Shown piece by piece: positions 24,384 through 34,979 of a stretch of DNA of 64,000 nt; position 1 is the stretch's first letter, and every line of letters starts with the position of its first letter. Origin of the DNA: SCGC-AG-212-J23 sp035762345 (lineage in GTDB: Bacteria; Pseudomonadota; Gammaproteobacteria; Burkholderiales; SG8-39); contig DASTPE010000048.1 in the NCBI GenBank assembly GCA_035762345.1, forward strand, positions 49,630 through 113,629. Reading direction: 5' to 3'. The position numbers and the translations under genes were made by a program. Under the pieces are notes generated by a model. It made no database searches. It was not told the DNA's origin and worked only from the letters and a program-made list of their open reading frames with translations.

Positions 24384-25045
24384 CCGTTCCCGTGATCGCG
24401 ATCGACGGCCCGTCGGCGTCGGGGAAGGGCACGATCGCGAAGCGGGTGGCGGCGGCGCTGGGGTTTCACTACCTGGAAAGCGGGGCGCTGTACCGGCTGG
24501 TGGCGCTTATTGCGCTGCGACAGGGGCTACACGACGAGGCCGCGATCGCGGCAGCGGCCGCGGGCATGGATGTGTATTTCCAGGGAGATGAGATATTCCT
24601 TGAAGATGAAGAGGTTAGCTTCCATATCCGGCATGAGGAGGTCGGCAAGCGCGCCTCCGACATTGCACCGATGCCCGCTGTGCGGCGCGCCCTTCTGGCG
24701 CGGCAGCGGGCTTTCCGGAGCCGCCCCGGCCTAGTCGCCGACGGCAGGGACATGGGGACCATCGTCTTCCCCGACGCGCCCCTCAAAATCTTCTTGACAG
24801 CGGGCCCCGAAGTCAGGGCCCAACGTAGATATAAGCAGTTGATAGAAAAAGGAATCGCTGCTAATCTGAGCGCCCTTTCGCGGGACCTCGCGGAGCGCGA
24901 TGCGCGGGACGCAAACCGCGCCGTGGCGCCGCTCGCACCGGCGCCGGATTCGCAAGTGCTCGATTCTTCGGGTCTTTCGGTCGAGGAGGTCGCCGACAGG
25001 GTATTGCAGTTGTGGCAGCAGAAGGTAACGGGTGAGCACCGCTAG
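24380..25045 (+). CDS. cmk: cytidylate kinase
   Basis: This 221-aa NMP kinase starts at the ATG in an ATGA overlap with aroA. It has the P-loop IDGPSASGKGTIAKRVAAAL, LESGALYRLVAL, and ADGRDMGTIVFPDA for CMP recognition, and a LID with RYKQLIEKG. It phosphorylates CMP and dCMP. The aroA-cmk-rpsA order is widely conserved. A hairpin overlaps the stop codon. Confidence 0.97.
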   Translation: MTVPVIAIDGPSASGKGTIAKRVAAALGFHYLESGALYRLVALIALRQGLHDEAAIAAAAAGMDVYFQGDEIFLEDEEVSFHIRHEEVGKRASDIAPMPAVRRALLARQRAFRSRPGLVADGRDMGTIVFPDAPLKIFLTAGPEVRAQRRYKQLIEKGIAANLSALSRDLAERDARDANRAVAPLAPAPDSQVLDSSGLSVEEVADRVLQLWQQKVTGEHR

Positions 25046-25059
25046 GACGGTGCTCGGTT
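25034..25059 (+). terminator. hairpin between cmk and rpsA (terminator or attenuator)
   Basis: GAGCACCG (25034-25041) pairs with CGGTGCTC (25048-25055); the cmk stop codon lies in the loop, and GGTTTT follows. The T run is short, so partial termination between cmk and rpsA is more likely than a complete stop. Confidence 0.5.
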
Positions 25060-25111
25060 TTCAACTTAGCCCGGGGGCCAAGCCTCCGGTTTGAAAAGGT
25101 TTTTTCATTAC

Positions 25112-26842
25112 ATGGCCAGTGTTTCCCCGCAGTCGCCCGCAGCCGCCGCCGGAGAGTCTTTCGCGGCGCTTTTCGAAGAAAGCCTGAACCGTAAGGAGAT
25201 GCGGGTCGGCGAAGTGATCACCGCCGAAGTGGTGAGCGTCGACGAGAACTTCGTGGTGGTGAACGCGGGGCTGAAGTCCGAGAGCGTCATCGCGGTCGAC
25301 GAGTTCAGAAACGACGCGGGGCAGGTCGAAGTGAAGCCCGGCGACTTCGTGAGCGTCTCGATCGAGGCGCTCGAGGATGGCTATGGCGCGACGCGCCTGT
25401 CGCGCGACAAGGCGAAGCGCATGGCGGCGTGGCTCGAGCTGGAAAAGGCGCTCGAGTCGGGCGAGAAGATTCAGGGAGTGATTACCGGCAAGGTCAAGGG
25501 CGGCCTGACCGTCATGGCGAGGGGCATCCGTGCGTTCCTGCCGGGTTCGCTTGTCGACCTGCGGCCAGTGAAGGACACCACGCCGTACGAGGGCAAGGCC
25601 ATGGAGTTCAAGGTCATCAAGCTCGACCGCAAGCGCAACAACGTTGTGGTGTCCAGACGCGCGGTGCTCGAGGAGACGGCGGGCGCGGAACGCGAGGCGC
25701 TTCTCGCCTCGCTGCAGGAAGGCGCGACCGTGAAAGGCATCGTCAAGAACATCACCGACTACGGCGCGTTCGTGGACCTCGGCGGTATCGACGGGCTGCT
25801 CCACATCACCGACCTCGCCTGGCGCCGCGTGAAGCATCCGTCCGAAGTGCTCAACGTCGGCGACGAAGTCACGGCGAAGGTGCTCAAGTTCGACTCCGAG
25901 AAGAACCGGGTCTCGCTCGGGCTCAAGCAGCTCGGCGAGGACCCGTGGGTGGGCATTGCCCGACGCTATCCGCAAGCGACGCGACTGTTCGGCAAAGTCA
26001 CCAATCTCACCGACTACGGGGCGTTCGTGGAGGTGGAGTCGGGTATCGAGGGGCTGGTGCACGTCTCGGAGATGGACTGGACCAACAAGAACGTGCATCC
26101 GTCCAAGGTGGTGCAGGTCGGCGACGAAGTGGAAGTGATGATTCTGGAGATCGACGAGGAGCGCCGCCGCATCTCCCTCGGCATGAAACAATGCATGCCG
26201 AACCCCTGGGAAGATTTCGCCCGCGAGTACAAGAAGGGCGACAAGGTCAAGGGCCAGATCAAGTCGATCACCGACTTCGGCGTATTCGTGGGACTGCCCG
26301 GCGGCATCGACGGCCTGGTGCATCTTTCCGACCTTTCCTGGTCCTCGCCCGGCGAAGAGGCGGTCAAGAACTTCAAGAAGGGCGAGGAAGTCGAGGCAGT
26401 GGTGCTCTCGATCGACATCGAGCGCGAGCGCATCTCGCTCGGCATCAAGCAGCTTGAGGGCGACCCGTTCACCAACTTCATCGCCGGCCACGAGAAGAAC
26501 AGCGTGGTCACCGGCACGGTGAAGTCGGTCGACGCCAAGGGCGCGGTCGTCGACATCGGGGGCGTCGAAGGCTACCTGCGCGCCTCCGAGTTCTCGCGCG
26601 ACCGCGTCGACGATCTGACCAAGCACCTGAAGGAGGGAGACCGCGTGCAGGCGATGATCATCAACGTCGACCGCAAGAATCGCTCGATCAACCTGTCGGT
26701 GAAGGCGAAGGACCTCGCCGAGGAGACCGAGGCGATGAAGCAGCTTCGCACCGAGCAGGCGGCGGCCAGCGCCGGCGCCACCAACCTCGGAGCCCTGCTG
26801 CGCGCGAAGCTCGACAAGAAAGACGGCAACCCGCAGCAATAA
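25112..26842 (+). CDS. rpsA: 30S ribosomal protein S1
   Basis: This protein of about 576 aa starts MASVSPQSPAAAAGESFAAL. It carries six S1 RNA-binding repeats, for example VKGIVKNITDYGAFVDLGG, LFGKVTNLTDYGAFVEVES and VKGQIKSITDFGVFVGLPG. These alternate with RISLGMKQ-type strands. It helps the ribosome unfold and bind mRNA leaders. The size is close to the family norm (about 557-575). A long open frame on the opposite strand across this gene is only a codon-bias shadow. Confidence 0.98.
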   Translation: MASVSPQSPAAAAGESFAALFEESLNRKEMRVGEVITAEVVSVDENFVVVNAGLKSESVIAVDEFRNDAGQVEVKPGDFVSVSIEALEDGYGATRLSRDKAKRMAAWLELEKALESGEKIQGVITGKVKGGLTVMARGIRAFLPGSLVDLRPVKDTTPYEGKAMEFKVIKLDRKRNNVVVSRRAVLEETAGAEREALLASLQEGATVKGIVKNITDYGAFVDLGGIDGLLHITDLAWRRVKHPSEVLNVGDEVTAKVLKFDSEKNRVSLGLKQLGEDPWVGIARRYPQATRLFGKVTNLTDYGAFVEVESGIEGLVHVSEMDWTNKNVHPSKVVQVGDEVEVMILEIDEERRRISLGMKQCMPNPWEDFAREYKKGDKVKGQIKSITDFGVFVGLPGGIDGLVHLSDLSWSSPGEEAVKNFKKGEEVEAVVLSIDIERERISLGIKQLEGDPFTNFIAGHEKNSVVTGTVKSVDAKGAVVDIGGVEGYLRASEFSRDRVDDLTKHLKEGDRVQAMIINVDRKNRSINLSVKAKDLAEETEAMKQLRTEQAAASAGATNLGALLRAKLDKKDGNPQQ

Positions 26843-26869
26843 GGCCAGCCAAGGGGGGAGATGGTCGCC

Positions 26870-27202
<333 letters not shown>

Positions 27203-27229
27203 GACCAACGCACCCATCGCTCGCGCACG

Positions 27230-27496
27230 ATGCGCATCGTCACCTGGACGATCCGCCTGGTGGTGTTCGTGCTGCTCGTCGCGTTTGCGGCAAAGAATGT
27301 CGAGCCGATTGCGCTGCGCTTCTACTTCGGCCTCGAGCTGAAGGCGCCGCTCGTGCTCGCGCTGCTGGCCGCCTTCGCGCTCGGCGCGCTCTTCGGTGTC
27401 GCGGCCCTGCTCCGCACGATCGTCCGGCAGCGCAGGGAAATCTCGCTTCTTAGGAAACCGGTCGAGCCGGCGCCCCCGCCCGTGACGCCGCTTTAG
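27230..27496 (+). CDS. lapA: LapA-domain inner membrane protein
   Basis: This 88-aa protein has two membrane helices (IRLVVFVLLVAFAAKN and APLVLALLAAFALGALFG) separated by the family's NVEPIALRFYFG segment. A cytoplasmic tail RQRREISLLRK follows. LapA works with LapB in controlling lipopolysaccharide assembly, through FtsH-dependent LpxC turnover in enterobacteria. It ends three bases before lapB. Confidence 0.92.
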   Translation: MRIVTWTIRLVVFVLLVAFAAKNVEPIALRFYFGLELKAPLVLALLAAFALGALFGVAALLRTIVRQRREISLLRKPVEPAPPPVTPL

Positions 27497-27498
27497 CG

Positions 27499-28662
27499 AT
27501 GGAGTTCGAGTACTGGTGGCTGCTCGGCTTTCCGCTGTTTTTCGGGCTGGGCTGGATGGCGGCGCGCATCGACATCAAGCAGATCGTGCGCGAATCGCGC
27601 GCGCTGCCGCGCTCGTATTTCAAGGGCCTGAACTTCCTGCTGAACGAGCAGCCCGACAAGGCGATCGAAGCCTTCATCGAGGTGGTCAAGGTCGACCCCG
27701 AAACCGTTGAGCTGCACTTCGCGCTCGGGAGTCTGTTCCGCCGCCGCGGAGAGTACGACCGCGCGATCCGCATGCACCAGAACCTGCTCGAGCGCGCCGA
27801 TCTCGGGCTCGAGCAGAAGCTTCAGGCGCAGATGGAGCTCGGCCAGGATTACCTCAAGGCGGGGATCCTCGACCGCGCCGAGGAGCTCTTTTCGCGGCTC
27901 GAGAGCACGAGCCAGGGAATGGCCGCGCGCCGCTTCCTGCTCGAGATCTACCAGCAGGAGAAGAACTGGCCGCGCGCCATCGAGATGACCAAGCAGGTCG
28001 AGACCGACCCGCGTGCGCTGGCGCAGTTTCTGTGCGAGCTTGCCGCTTCGGAAGCCGCACAGTCGCGGCCCGACGCGGCGCGGCGGCACCTCGATGCGGC
28101 GCTTGAGGCCAACCGTAAGTGCGTGCGCGCCAGCCTGTTGCTCGGAGACATCGAAAAAAGCCAGAACAGGCTGGGGAAAGCTATTGATCATTGGAAGCGC
28201 ATCGAATCGCAGGACCCGGCGTACCTCGCGCTCGTCGCCCAGCGCCTGATCGAAACGTACCGCGACGCCGGGCGCGCCGAGGAAGCCCTGACGCTCCTCG
28301 CCGGGTACCTCGAGCGCTATCCGTCGCTCGATCTGCTCGACACCGTGTTTCAGCAGACGCTCGAGGCGAGGGGGCCGGAGCAGGCGTACGCCTTGGTGCG
28401 CGACGAGCTGCGCCGCAACCCGACGCTCCTCGGCCTCGACCGCCTGCTCGAAGCCCAGATCGTCGCGGCCGGCTCGGCCGACAAGCGCCGCGACCTCGAG
28501 CTGGTAAGGAACCTGGTGCACGGCCATACGCGCCGCCTCGCGCGCTACCGCTGCGAGAGTTGTGGCTTCAAGGCGCGCCAGTTCCATTGGCAGTGTCCCG
28601 CCTGCGGCGGCTGGGAGACCTACCCGCCGCGCCGAACCGAGGAATTTGAACTGACTCCATGA
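27499..28662 (+). CDS. lapB: lipopolysaccharide assembly protein B
   Basis: This 387-aa protein has an N-terminal membrane anchor (YWWLLGFPLFFGLGWMAARI). A conserved DIKQIVRESRALPRSYFKGL junction and about eight TPR repeats follow. A C-terminal rubredoxin-like zinc module has YRCESCGFKARQFHWQCPACG (two CxxC pairs) ending in WETYPPRR. LapB (YciM) is an adaptor that regulates LpxC proteolysis and LPS synthesis. Position after lapA is conserved. Confidence 0.96.
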   Translation: MEFEYWWLLGFPLFFGLGWMAARIDIKQIVRESRALPRSYFKGLNFLLNEQPDKAIEAFIEVVKVDPETVELHFALGSLFRRRGEYDRAIRMHQNLLERADLGLEQKLQAQMELGQDYLKAGILDRAEELFSRLESTSQGMAARRFLLEIYQQEKNWPRAIEMTKQVETDPRALAQFLCELAASEAAQSRPDAARRHLDAALEANRKCVRASLLLGDIEKSQNRLGKAIDHWKRIESQDPAYLALVAQRLIETYRDAGRAEEALTLLAGYLERYPSLDLLDTVFQQTLEARGPEQAYALVRDELRRNPTLLGLDRLLEAQIVAAGSADKRRDLELVRNLVHGHTRRLARYRCESCGFKARQFHWQCPACGGWETYPPRRTEEFELTP

Positions 28663-28672
28663 GGAAGATCGC

Positions 28673-29983
28673 ATGAACGTTACCGTCATCGGCACCGGAT
28701 ACGTGGGGCTCGTCACCGGCGCCTGCCTGGCCGAGGCGGGCAACGCGGTGTTCTGCCTCGACGTCAATGAAGAGCGAATTCGGGTCCTGAATGAGGGCGG
28801 CATTCCGATCTTCGAGCCGGGGCTCGAGCCGATCGTGAAGCGCAACCACGAGGCGGGACGCCTGCGCTTCTCCACCGACGTGGCGGCAAGCGTGGCGCAC
28901 GGCGAGCTGCAGCTAATCGCGGTGAATACCCCGCCCGGCGAGGACGGCTCCGCCGACCTGCAGCACGTGCTCGCCGCCGCACGGACGATCGCCAGGCACA
29001 TGAGGTCGTGGAAGCTCGTCGTAACCAAGTCCACCGTGCCGGTCGGCACCGCGGACAAGGTCCGCGAGTTCTTGAAGTCGGAAACGAAGTTCCCGTTCGC
29101 CGTGGTCTCGAATCCCGAGTTCCTGAAAGAGGGCGCCGCGGTCGAGGACTTCATGCGCCCCGACCGCGTCATCATCGGCGCCGATGACGAGCGCGCGATC
29201 GCGCTGCTGCGTCAGCTGTACGCGCCTTTCCAGCGTAACCACGAGCGCATCATGGTGATGAGCGTGCGCTCCGCGGAGCTCACCAAGTATGCGGCTAATT
29301 CCATGCTCGCGACGCGCATCTCGTTCATGAACGAGCTCGCCAACCTCGCGGAGGCGCTCGGTGCCGACATCGAGGAAGTGCGCCGCGGCATCGGCTCCGA
29401 TCCGCGCATCGGCTACCAATTCCTCTACGCCGGGGCGGGCTTCGGCGGCTCATGCTTCCCGAAGGACGTGAAGGCGCTGCAGAGAAGCGCCGCCGAGGCG
29501 GGCAGGCCGCTGCGTATGCTCGCCGCGGTCGAAGAAGTCAACGAGGCGCAGAAGCACGTGCTCGGAGAAAAAGTGAAGGCCCGGCTCGGAAAGGATCTGC
29601 GCGGCAGGACGATCGCGCTTTGGGGGCTTGCGTTCAAGGCGAATACCGATGACATGCGCGAGGCGCCGAGCCGCACGCTGATTTCCGACCTGCTGGCCGC
29701 CGGCGCTTCCGTGCGCGCCTACGACCCGGCCGCGGGAGAGCAGGCCAGAAAGATCTTCCAGGACGACAAGCGCGTCGCCATCGTCGACTCCGCGATGGCG
29801 GCGCTCGAGGGAGCCGACGCGCTTGCGATCGTCACCGAGTGGCAGGAGTTCCGCAGCCCGGGTTTGGCCACGATCCGCGAGCGGCTCAAGACCCCGGCGA
29901 TCTTCGACGGACGCAACCTCTACGATCCGGCCGCTCTGAAAGCAATGGGCCTCGAGTACTACCCGATCGGGAGAAAAGCATAG
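28673..29983 (+). CDS. ugd: UDP-glucose 6-dehydrogenase
   Basis: This 436-aa enzyme has the NAD site NVTVIGTGYVGLVTGACLAE, VNTPPGEDGSADL, SNPEFLKEGAAVEDF, ELTKYAANSMLATRISF, and the catalytic Cys in GFGGSCFPKDVKAL. It oxidises UDP-glucose to UDP-glucuronate for exopolysaccharide or LPS sugars. It follows lapB by 10 bases and overlaps the presumed start of rfaE1. It lies in an LPS-precursor group (ugd, rfaE1, rfaD). Confidence 0.97.
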   Translation: MNVTVIGTGYVGLVTGACLAEAGNAVFCLDVNEERIRVLNEGGIPIFEPGLEPIVKRNHEAGRLRFSTDVAASVAHGELQLIAVNTPPGEDGSADLQHVLAAARTIARHMRSWKLVVTKSTVPVGTADKVREFLKSETKFPFAVVSNPEFLKEGAAVEDFMRPDRVIIGADDERAIALLRQLYAPFQRNHERIMVMSVRSAELTKYAANSMLATRISFMNELANLAEALGADIEEVRRGIGSDPRIGYQFLYAGAGFGGSCFPKDVKALQRSAAEAGRPLRMLAAVEEVNEAQKHVLGEKVKARLGKDLRGRTIALWGLAFKANTDDMREAPSRTLISDLLAAGASVRAYDPAAGEQARKIFQDDKRVAIVDSAMAALEGADALAIVTEWQEFRSPGLATIRERLKTPAIFDGRNLYDPAALKAMGLEYYPIGRKA

Positions 29984-30900
29984 ATACGTCGAATGCGCGC
30001 GTCCTGGTGGTCGGCGACGTGATGCTCGATCGCTACTGGTTCGGCGATGTGTCGCGCATCTCACCCGAGGCGCCGGTGCCGGTGGTCCTGATCCGTGACG
30101 AGGACCGGAGGCTCGGCGGCGCGGCCAACGTTGCCTGGAACTGCAAGGAGCTGGGGGCGCGCACGCGGCTTCTGTCGGTGGTCGGGCGCGACGAGCCCGG
30201 ACGGGCGCTCGAAAAGCTGCTGAAGGCAAGACGCATCGAAGCGAACCTGCACCGCGACCGCAGCCTGAGCACGACGCAGAAGCTGCGGGTGATCGCCAGG
30301 CGGCAGCAGCTCCTGCGCATCGACTTCGAACGACCGCCCTCGCGCGAAGTGCTCGCCTTGAAGCTCGAGGAATTCAAGCGCGCGCTCCCCGATTGCGACG
30401 TGGTCCTGCTGTCGGACTACGGCAAGGGTGGCCTCGCCCACATCGTGGAGATGATCCGAGCCGCCCGCCGCGCGGGTAAGCGCGTTCTCGTCGACCCGAA
30501 GGGCGACGACTATTCGCGCTACAAGAACGCAAGCATCCTCACGCCGAACCTCGCCGAGCTGCGCGAGGTAGTCGGCACCTGGAAGGACGAGAAGGACTTG
30601 AAGAGCCGCGCCCAGGCGCTGCGCGAGAAGCTGGGGCTGGAAGCGCTGCTCCTCACGCGTGGCGAAGACGGCATGACCTTGTTTGCGAGGAACGGGGCGA
30701 CGACAATCAAGGCCGAGGCGCGCGAAGTGTTCGACGTGACCGGGGCGGGGGATACGGTGATCGCTACGCTCGCCGTGATGCTCGCGTCGGGGGCGAGGCT
30801 CGATGCCGCGGTGGGCCTTGCCAACCGCGCCGCCGGGATCGTCGTCGGCAAGCTCGGCACCGCGGCGGTAAGACATGAGGAACTCTTCGGGGCTCGCTGA
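29980..30900 (+). CDS. rfaE1: D-glycero-beta-D-manno-heptose-7-phosphate kinase (HldE kinase domain as separate protein)
   Basis: This protein of about 306 aa is a PfkB-type sugar kinase, with ARVLVVGDVMLDRYWFGDV, ISPEAPVPVV, GGAANVAWN, SDYGKGGL and the anion-hole/catalytic motif DVTGAGDTVIATLA. It phosphorylates heptose-7-phosphate in ADP-heptose synthesis; the adenylyltransferase half of HldE is absent, as is common in Betaproteobacteria. There is no ATG/GTG/TTG at the expected start. The frame offers ATA at 29980-29982, six bases after GGGAG, in an ATAG overlap with the ugd stop. A GTG further on would remove most of the first strand. Confidence 0.92.
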   Translation: MDTSNARVLVVGDVMLDRYWFGDVSRISPEAPVPVVLIRDEDRRLGGAANVAWNCKELGARTRLLSVVGRDEPGRALEKLLKARRIEANLHRDRSLSTTQKLRVIARRQQLLRIDFERPPSREVLALKLEEFKRALPDCDVVLLSDYGKGGLAHIVEMIRAARRAGKRVLVDPKGDDYSRYKNASILTPNLAELREVVGTWKDEKDLKSRAQALREKLGLEALLLTRGEDGMTLFARNGATTIKAEAREVFDVTGAGDTVIATLAVMLASGARLDAAVGLANRAAGIVVGKLGTAAVRHEELFGAR

Positions 30901-30903
30901 ACC

Positions 30904-31874
30904 ATGTATTGCATCGTGACCGGCGCGGCCGGTTTCATCGGCTCCAAGCTCGTCGAGGGGCTTAATCGGTGCGGCGTCACCGACGTCATTGCGGTGGACA
31001 ACCTCGCGCGCGCGGACAAGTTCCGCAACCTCGCCGGCGCCGAGATCGCCGACTACCTCGACCAGGCCGAGTTCATCGCGCACCTTGAGCGCTTCGACGG
31101 CGCGGTCGCGGCGGTATTCCATCAGGGCGCGTGCTCCGACACGATGGAGACCGACGGGCGCTACATGCTCGACAACAACTACACCTATTCCCGGCGGCTG
31201 CTCGACTGGTGCCAGGACGAGGAGGTGCCGTTTATCTACGCTTCTTCGGCCTCGGTGTACGGCGCGGGCCCGGAATTTCGAGAGGAGCGGAGCTGCGAGA
31301 AGCCGCTCAATGTCTACGGCTACTCGAAGTTTCTGTTCGATCAGTACGTGAGAAGGATGCTGGACACGAGGACGTCCCAGGTGGCCGGGTTGCGCTACTT
31401 CAACGTGTACGGGCCGAACGAGCAGCACAAGGGGCGCATGGCCTCGGTCGCATACCACGCGTACCAGCAGCTTCTGAACGGCGGCAAGGTCAAGCTCTTC
31501 GTAGGCTCGGGCGGCTACGCCGACGGCGAGCAGCGGCGCGACTTCGTCTACGTGGAGGACGTCGTCGACGTGAATCTGTGGTTGCTCGAGCGGCGCGAGG
31601 TCTCGGGCGTGTTCAACTGCGGCACGGGGCGCGCGCAGACCTTCAACGAGCTCGCGGCCGCGGTGATCAACGCGGTGCAGGGGACGCGGCTCTCGGTGAA
31701 GGAGATGGTGCAGAAGGCTCTGATCGAGTACATCCCCTTTCCGGCCGGGCTCGCCGACAAGTATCAAAGCTACACCGAAGCCGACCTCGCGCGCCTGCGC
31801 ACGGCCGGCTACGCGGCCGATTTCCGGCCGGTCGAGCAGGGCGTGGCCGCGTACGTCGCCGAGCTGCAGAAGAG

Positions 31875-31878
<4 letters not shown>
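30904..31878 (+). CDS. rfaD: ADP-glyceromanno-heptose 6-epimerase
   Basis: This 324-aa extended SDR protein has the NADP site IVTGAAGFIGSKLVEGLN, HQGACSDTMETDGRYMLDNN, SSASVYGAG and the catalytic Tyr/Lys in YGYSKFLFDQYV, plus RYFNVYGPNEQHKGRMASV. These are HldD-specific. It makes ADP-L-glycero-D-manno-heptose for the LPS inner core. It follows rfaE1 by three bases and overlaps cysM by four. Confidence 0.97.
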
Positions 31879-32758
<880 letters not shown>

Positions 32759-32762
<4 letters not shown>

Positions 32763-33535
32763 CTCCGCTTCTTGCCTTCGACATCGAGACCGTCCCGGAC
32801 GTCGCGGGCATACGCCGCCTGTACGACCTGCCCGCCGATCTGTCGGACCACGATGTGGCCGAAATCGCGCTGCAGAAGCGCCGTGTGCAGAGCGGAGCCG
32901 ATTTTCTGCCGCCGCATCTTCACCGCATCATCGCCATCGGCTGCGTGCTGCGCGAGGGCGACGCGGTGCAGGTGTTCTCGATCGGCGAGCCAGAGCGCGA
33001 CGAGGCCGCGACGATCCAGAAGTTCTTCGACGGCATCGACAAGTACACGCCGCAGCTCGTGTCCTGGAACGGCTCGAGCTTCGATCTGCCGGTGCTCAAT
33101 TACCGCACGCTGCTATGCGGCGGGTGCGCGACCAAGTTCTGGGACCAGGGCGCCGACGACCCGGACTTCAGGTACAACAACTACGTGAGCCGCTACCACG
33201 CACGGCATTGCGACCTGATGGACGTGCTCGCCATGTACCAGCCGCGCAACAACGCGCCACTCGACCAGGTGGCGCAGCTCGCCGGGCTGCCGGGCAAGCT
33301 CGGCATCGGCGGACCGGCGGTGTGGGCCGCCTACGTCAAGGGCGAGATCAGGAAGATCCGCGACTACTGCGAGGGCGACTGCGTCAACACCTACCTTCTC
33401 TTCCTGCGGTTCCAGCGCCAACGAGGCATCCTGACGCAGGAACAACATGAAAAAGAGACGCAGCTCCTCCGCTCCTCGCTGCAAGCGACCGGCAAGCCTT
33501 ATTGGCAGGAATTTCTTTCACTCTGGAAGAGCTGA
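32759..33535 (+). CDS. predicted 3'-5' exonuclease, PolB exonuclease-domain family
   Basis: This protein of about 258 aa matches the DNA_pol_B_exo2 family. The first acidic motif is LLAFDIETVPD at its very N-terminus. Then come LVSWNGSSFDLPVLNYR (second acidic motif) and a later IRKIRDYCEGDCVNTYLLF with the last metal-binding Asp. It is a DEDD nuclease of unknown physiological role. The frame has no ATG, GTG or TTG before the DIE motif. The only reasonable start is CTG at 32759, in a CTGA overlap with the cysM stop and eight bases after GGGAG. Confidence 0.88.
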
Positions 33536-34809
33536 TCCTCAGCGTCGAAGCGCTCGACGCCGAAGGCCGCGGCGTCGCGCGCAACCCGGAGGGCAAGGTG
33601 GTGTTCGTGGAAGGTGCGCTGCCCACTGAACGGGTCGTTGCCCGAAAGATCTCCGGAAAGCGCAAGTTCGACCTCGCCCGGGCTACGCAGGTCCTCGAAC
33701 CCTCGCCGGGAAGGCGCGAGCCGCGCTGCCCGCACTTCGGCGTGTGCGGCGGCTGCGCTACGCAGCACGCCGACGAGCGCACGCAGATGGCGGCGAAGCA
33801 GCGCTGGCTGGAAGACAACCTCGAGCGCATCGGAAAGGTCCGCGCGGAGACCCTGCTGCCGATCGTGTACGGGCCGGAATGGGGCTACCGCCGCCGCGCG
33901 CGGCTGTCCGCGCGGCATGTGCCGAGCCGGGGCGGCGCCATGGTGGGGTTCCGCGAGCGGCGCTCGACCCATGTCGCCGACATGCGCGAATGCCATGTCC
34001 TGCCGCAGGAGCTGTCGCAGCTGATCCCGGGGCTAAGAAACCTGGTGGAAAAGCTCTCGGTGCGCGAGCGGATGCCGCAGATCGAGATCGCCGCGGGCGA
34101 CAACGCCACGGTGCTCGTATTCAGGCATCTGTTGCCGCTTTCCCCGCAGGATGAGCTTCTGCTGAAGAGCTTCGCCGAGCAGCACCGCATCCACGCCTGG
34201 CTGCAGCCGGGCGGGCCTGAGAGCGCGCATCCCTTCCACCCGGCGCGGAGCGAGCTCTATTACGAGCTGCCCGAGTTCGGCTTGCGCATCCACTTTCGGC
34301 CGACCGAGTTCACCCAGGTCAACTTCGCGATGAACCGGGTGCTGGTGTCGCGCGCGCTGTGGCTGCTCGACCCGCAGCCCGGCGAGCGCGTCGCGGATCT
34401 CTTCTGCGGGCTCGGCAACTTCTCGCTTCCCCTCGCCGCGAAGGGTAGCCTGGTGGTGGGGTTCGAAGGCAATCCTGATTTGGTGAAAAGAGCGCAAGCG
34501 AATGCGGCAGCCAACGGGCTCCTCGCGCAGTTCGAGACGATGGACCTCTTCAAGCCCAGCCTCGCGGCTTTCGCTCCCTTCGACAAGGTGCTGCTCGATC
34601 CGCCGCGCGAGGGGGCGGTCGAGATCGTGAAGTCGTTGCCGGAGCATTGGCCGCGGCGCATCGTCTACGTGTCGTGCGACCCGGCCACGCTCGCGCGCGA
34701 CGCCGGCATCCTCGTGCACACGAAAGGCTTCCACTTCGCTGCCGCCGGCGTGGTCAACATGTTCCCGCATACCGCGCACGTCGAAAGCATTGCTTGGTTC
34801 GAGCGCTGA
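33502..34809 (+). CDS. rlmD: 23S rRNA (uracil(1939)-C(5))-methyltransferase
   Basis: This protein of about 435 aa starts at TTG at 33502, inside the exonuclease gene; CTG at 33532 is an alternative start. An N-terminal TRAM domain (ILSVEALDAEGRGVARNPEG) precedes the Fe-S cysteines CPHFGVCGGCATQH. The methyltransferase domain has VADLFCGLGNFSLPLA and the catalytic VSCDPATLARD. These are RlmD/RumA signatures. It methylates U1939 of 23S rRNA with SAM. A tiny reading frame overlaps its end. Confidence 0.95.
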   Translation: MAGISFTLEELILSVEALDAEGRGVARNPEGKVVFVEGALPTERVVARKISGKRKFDLARATQVLEPSPGRREPRCPHFGVCGGCATQHADERTQMAAKQRWLEDNLERIGKVRAETLLPIVYGPEWGYRRRARLSARHVPSRGGAMVGFRERRSTHVADMRECHVLPQELSQLIPGLRNLVEKLSVRERMPQIEIAAGDNATVLVFRHLLPLSPQDELLLKSFAEQHRIHAWLQPGGPESAHPFHPARSELYYELPEFGLRIHFRPTEFTQVNFAMNRVLVSRALWLLDPQPGERVADLFCGLGNFSLPLAAKGSLVVGFEGNPDLVKRAQANAAANGLLAQFETMDLFKPSLAAFAPFDKVLLDPPREGAVEIVKSLPEHWPRRIVYVSCDPATLARDAGILVHTKGFHFAAAGVVNMFPHTAHVESIAWFER

Positions 34810-34943
34810 CCCGCCACAAGCTCTCGACCCAGTCGGCGCAGGCGTGCGGATACGAGAGCATCTTCCGGCAGCTGGCGGTGATGGCGGACGCGGCGAGGCT
34901 ACGGCTCTTGGCGGAGCTACAGAGAAAGCAAGGGCGCCCGTAG
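34806..34943 (+). CDS. possible small helical protein, CTG start
   Basis: A 45-codon frame begins with CTG in a CTGA overlap with the rlmD stop. It encodes a helical sequence (YESIFRQLAVMADAARLRLL, then AELQRKQGRP). The amino-acid composition is protein-like and the start geometry copies that of the exonuclease gene, but no family is recognised. ATG at 34881 would give only about 20 residues. It could be a chance frame. Confidence 0.3.
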   Translation: MTRHKLSTQSAQACGYESIFRQLAVMADAARLRLLAELQRKQGRP

Positions 34944-34953
34944 GCGCCCTTGC
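34921..34953 (-). terminator. terminator of the Bax-inhibitor-1 gene (possibly bidirectional)
   Basis: GCAAGGGCGCC (34928-34938) pairs with GGCGCCCTTGC (34943-34953), an 11-bp GC-rich stem with a CGTA loop. On the minus strand TTTCTCT follows. It separates the rlmD block from the convergent gene at 34980. Confidence 0.8.
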
Positions 34954-34979
34954 GCTTCACTACTCGAGCTGCTGCGGCG

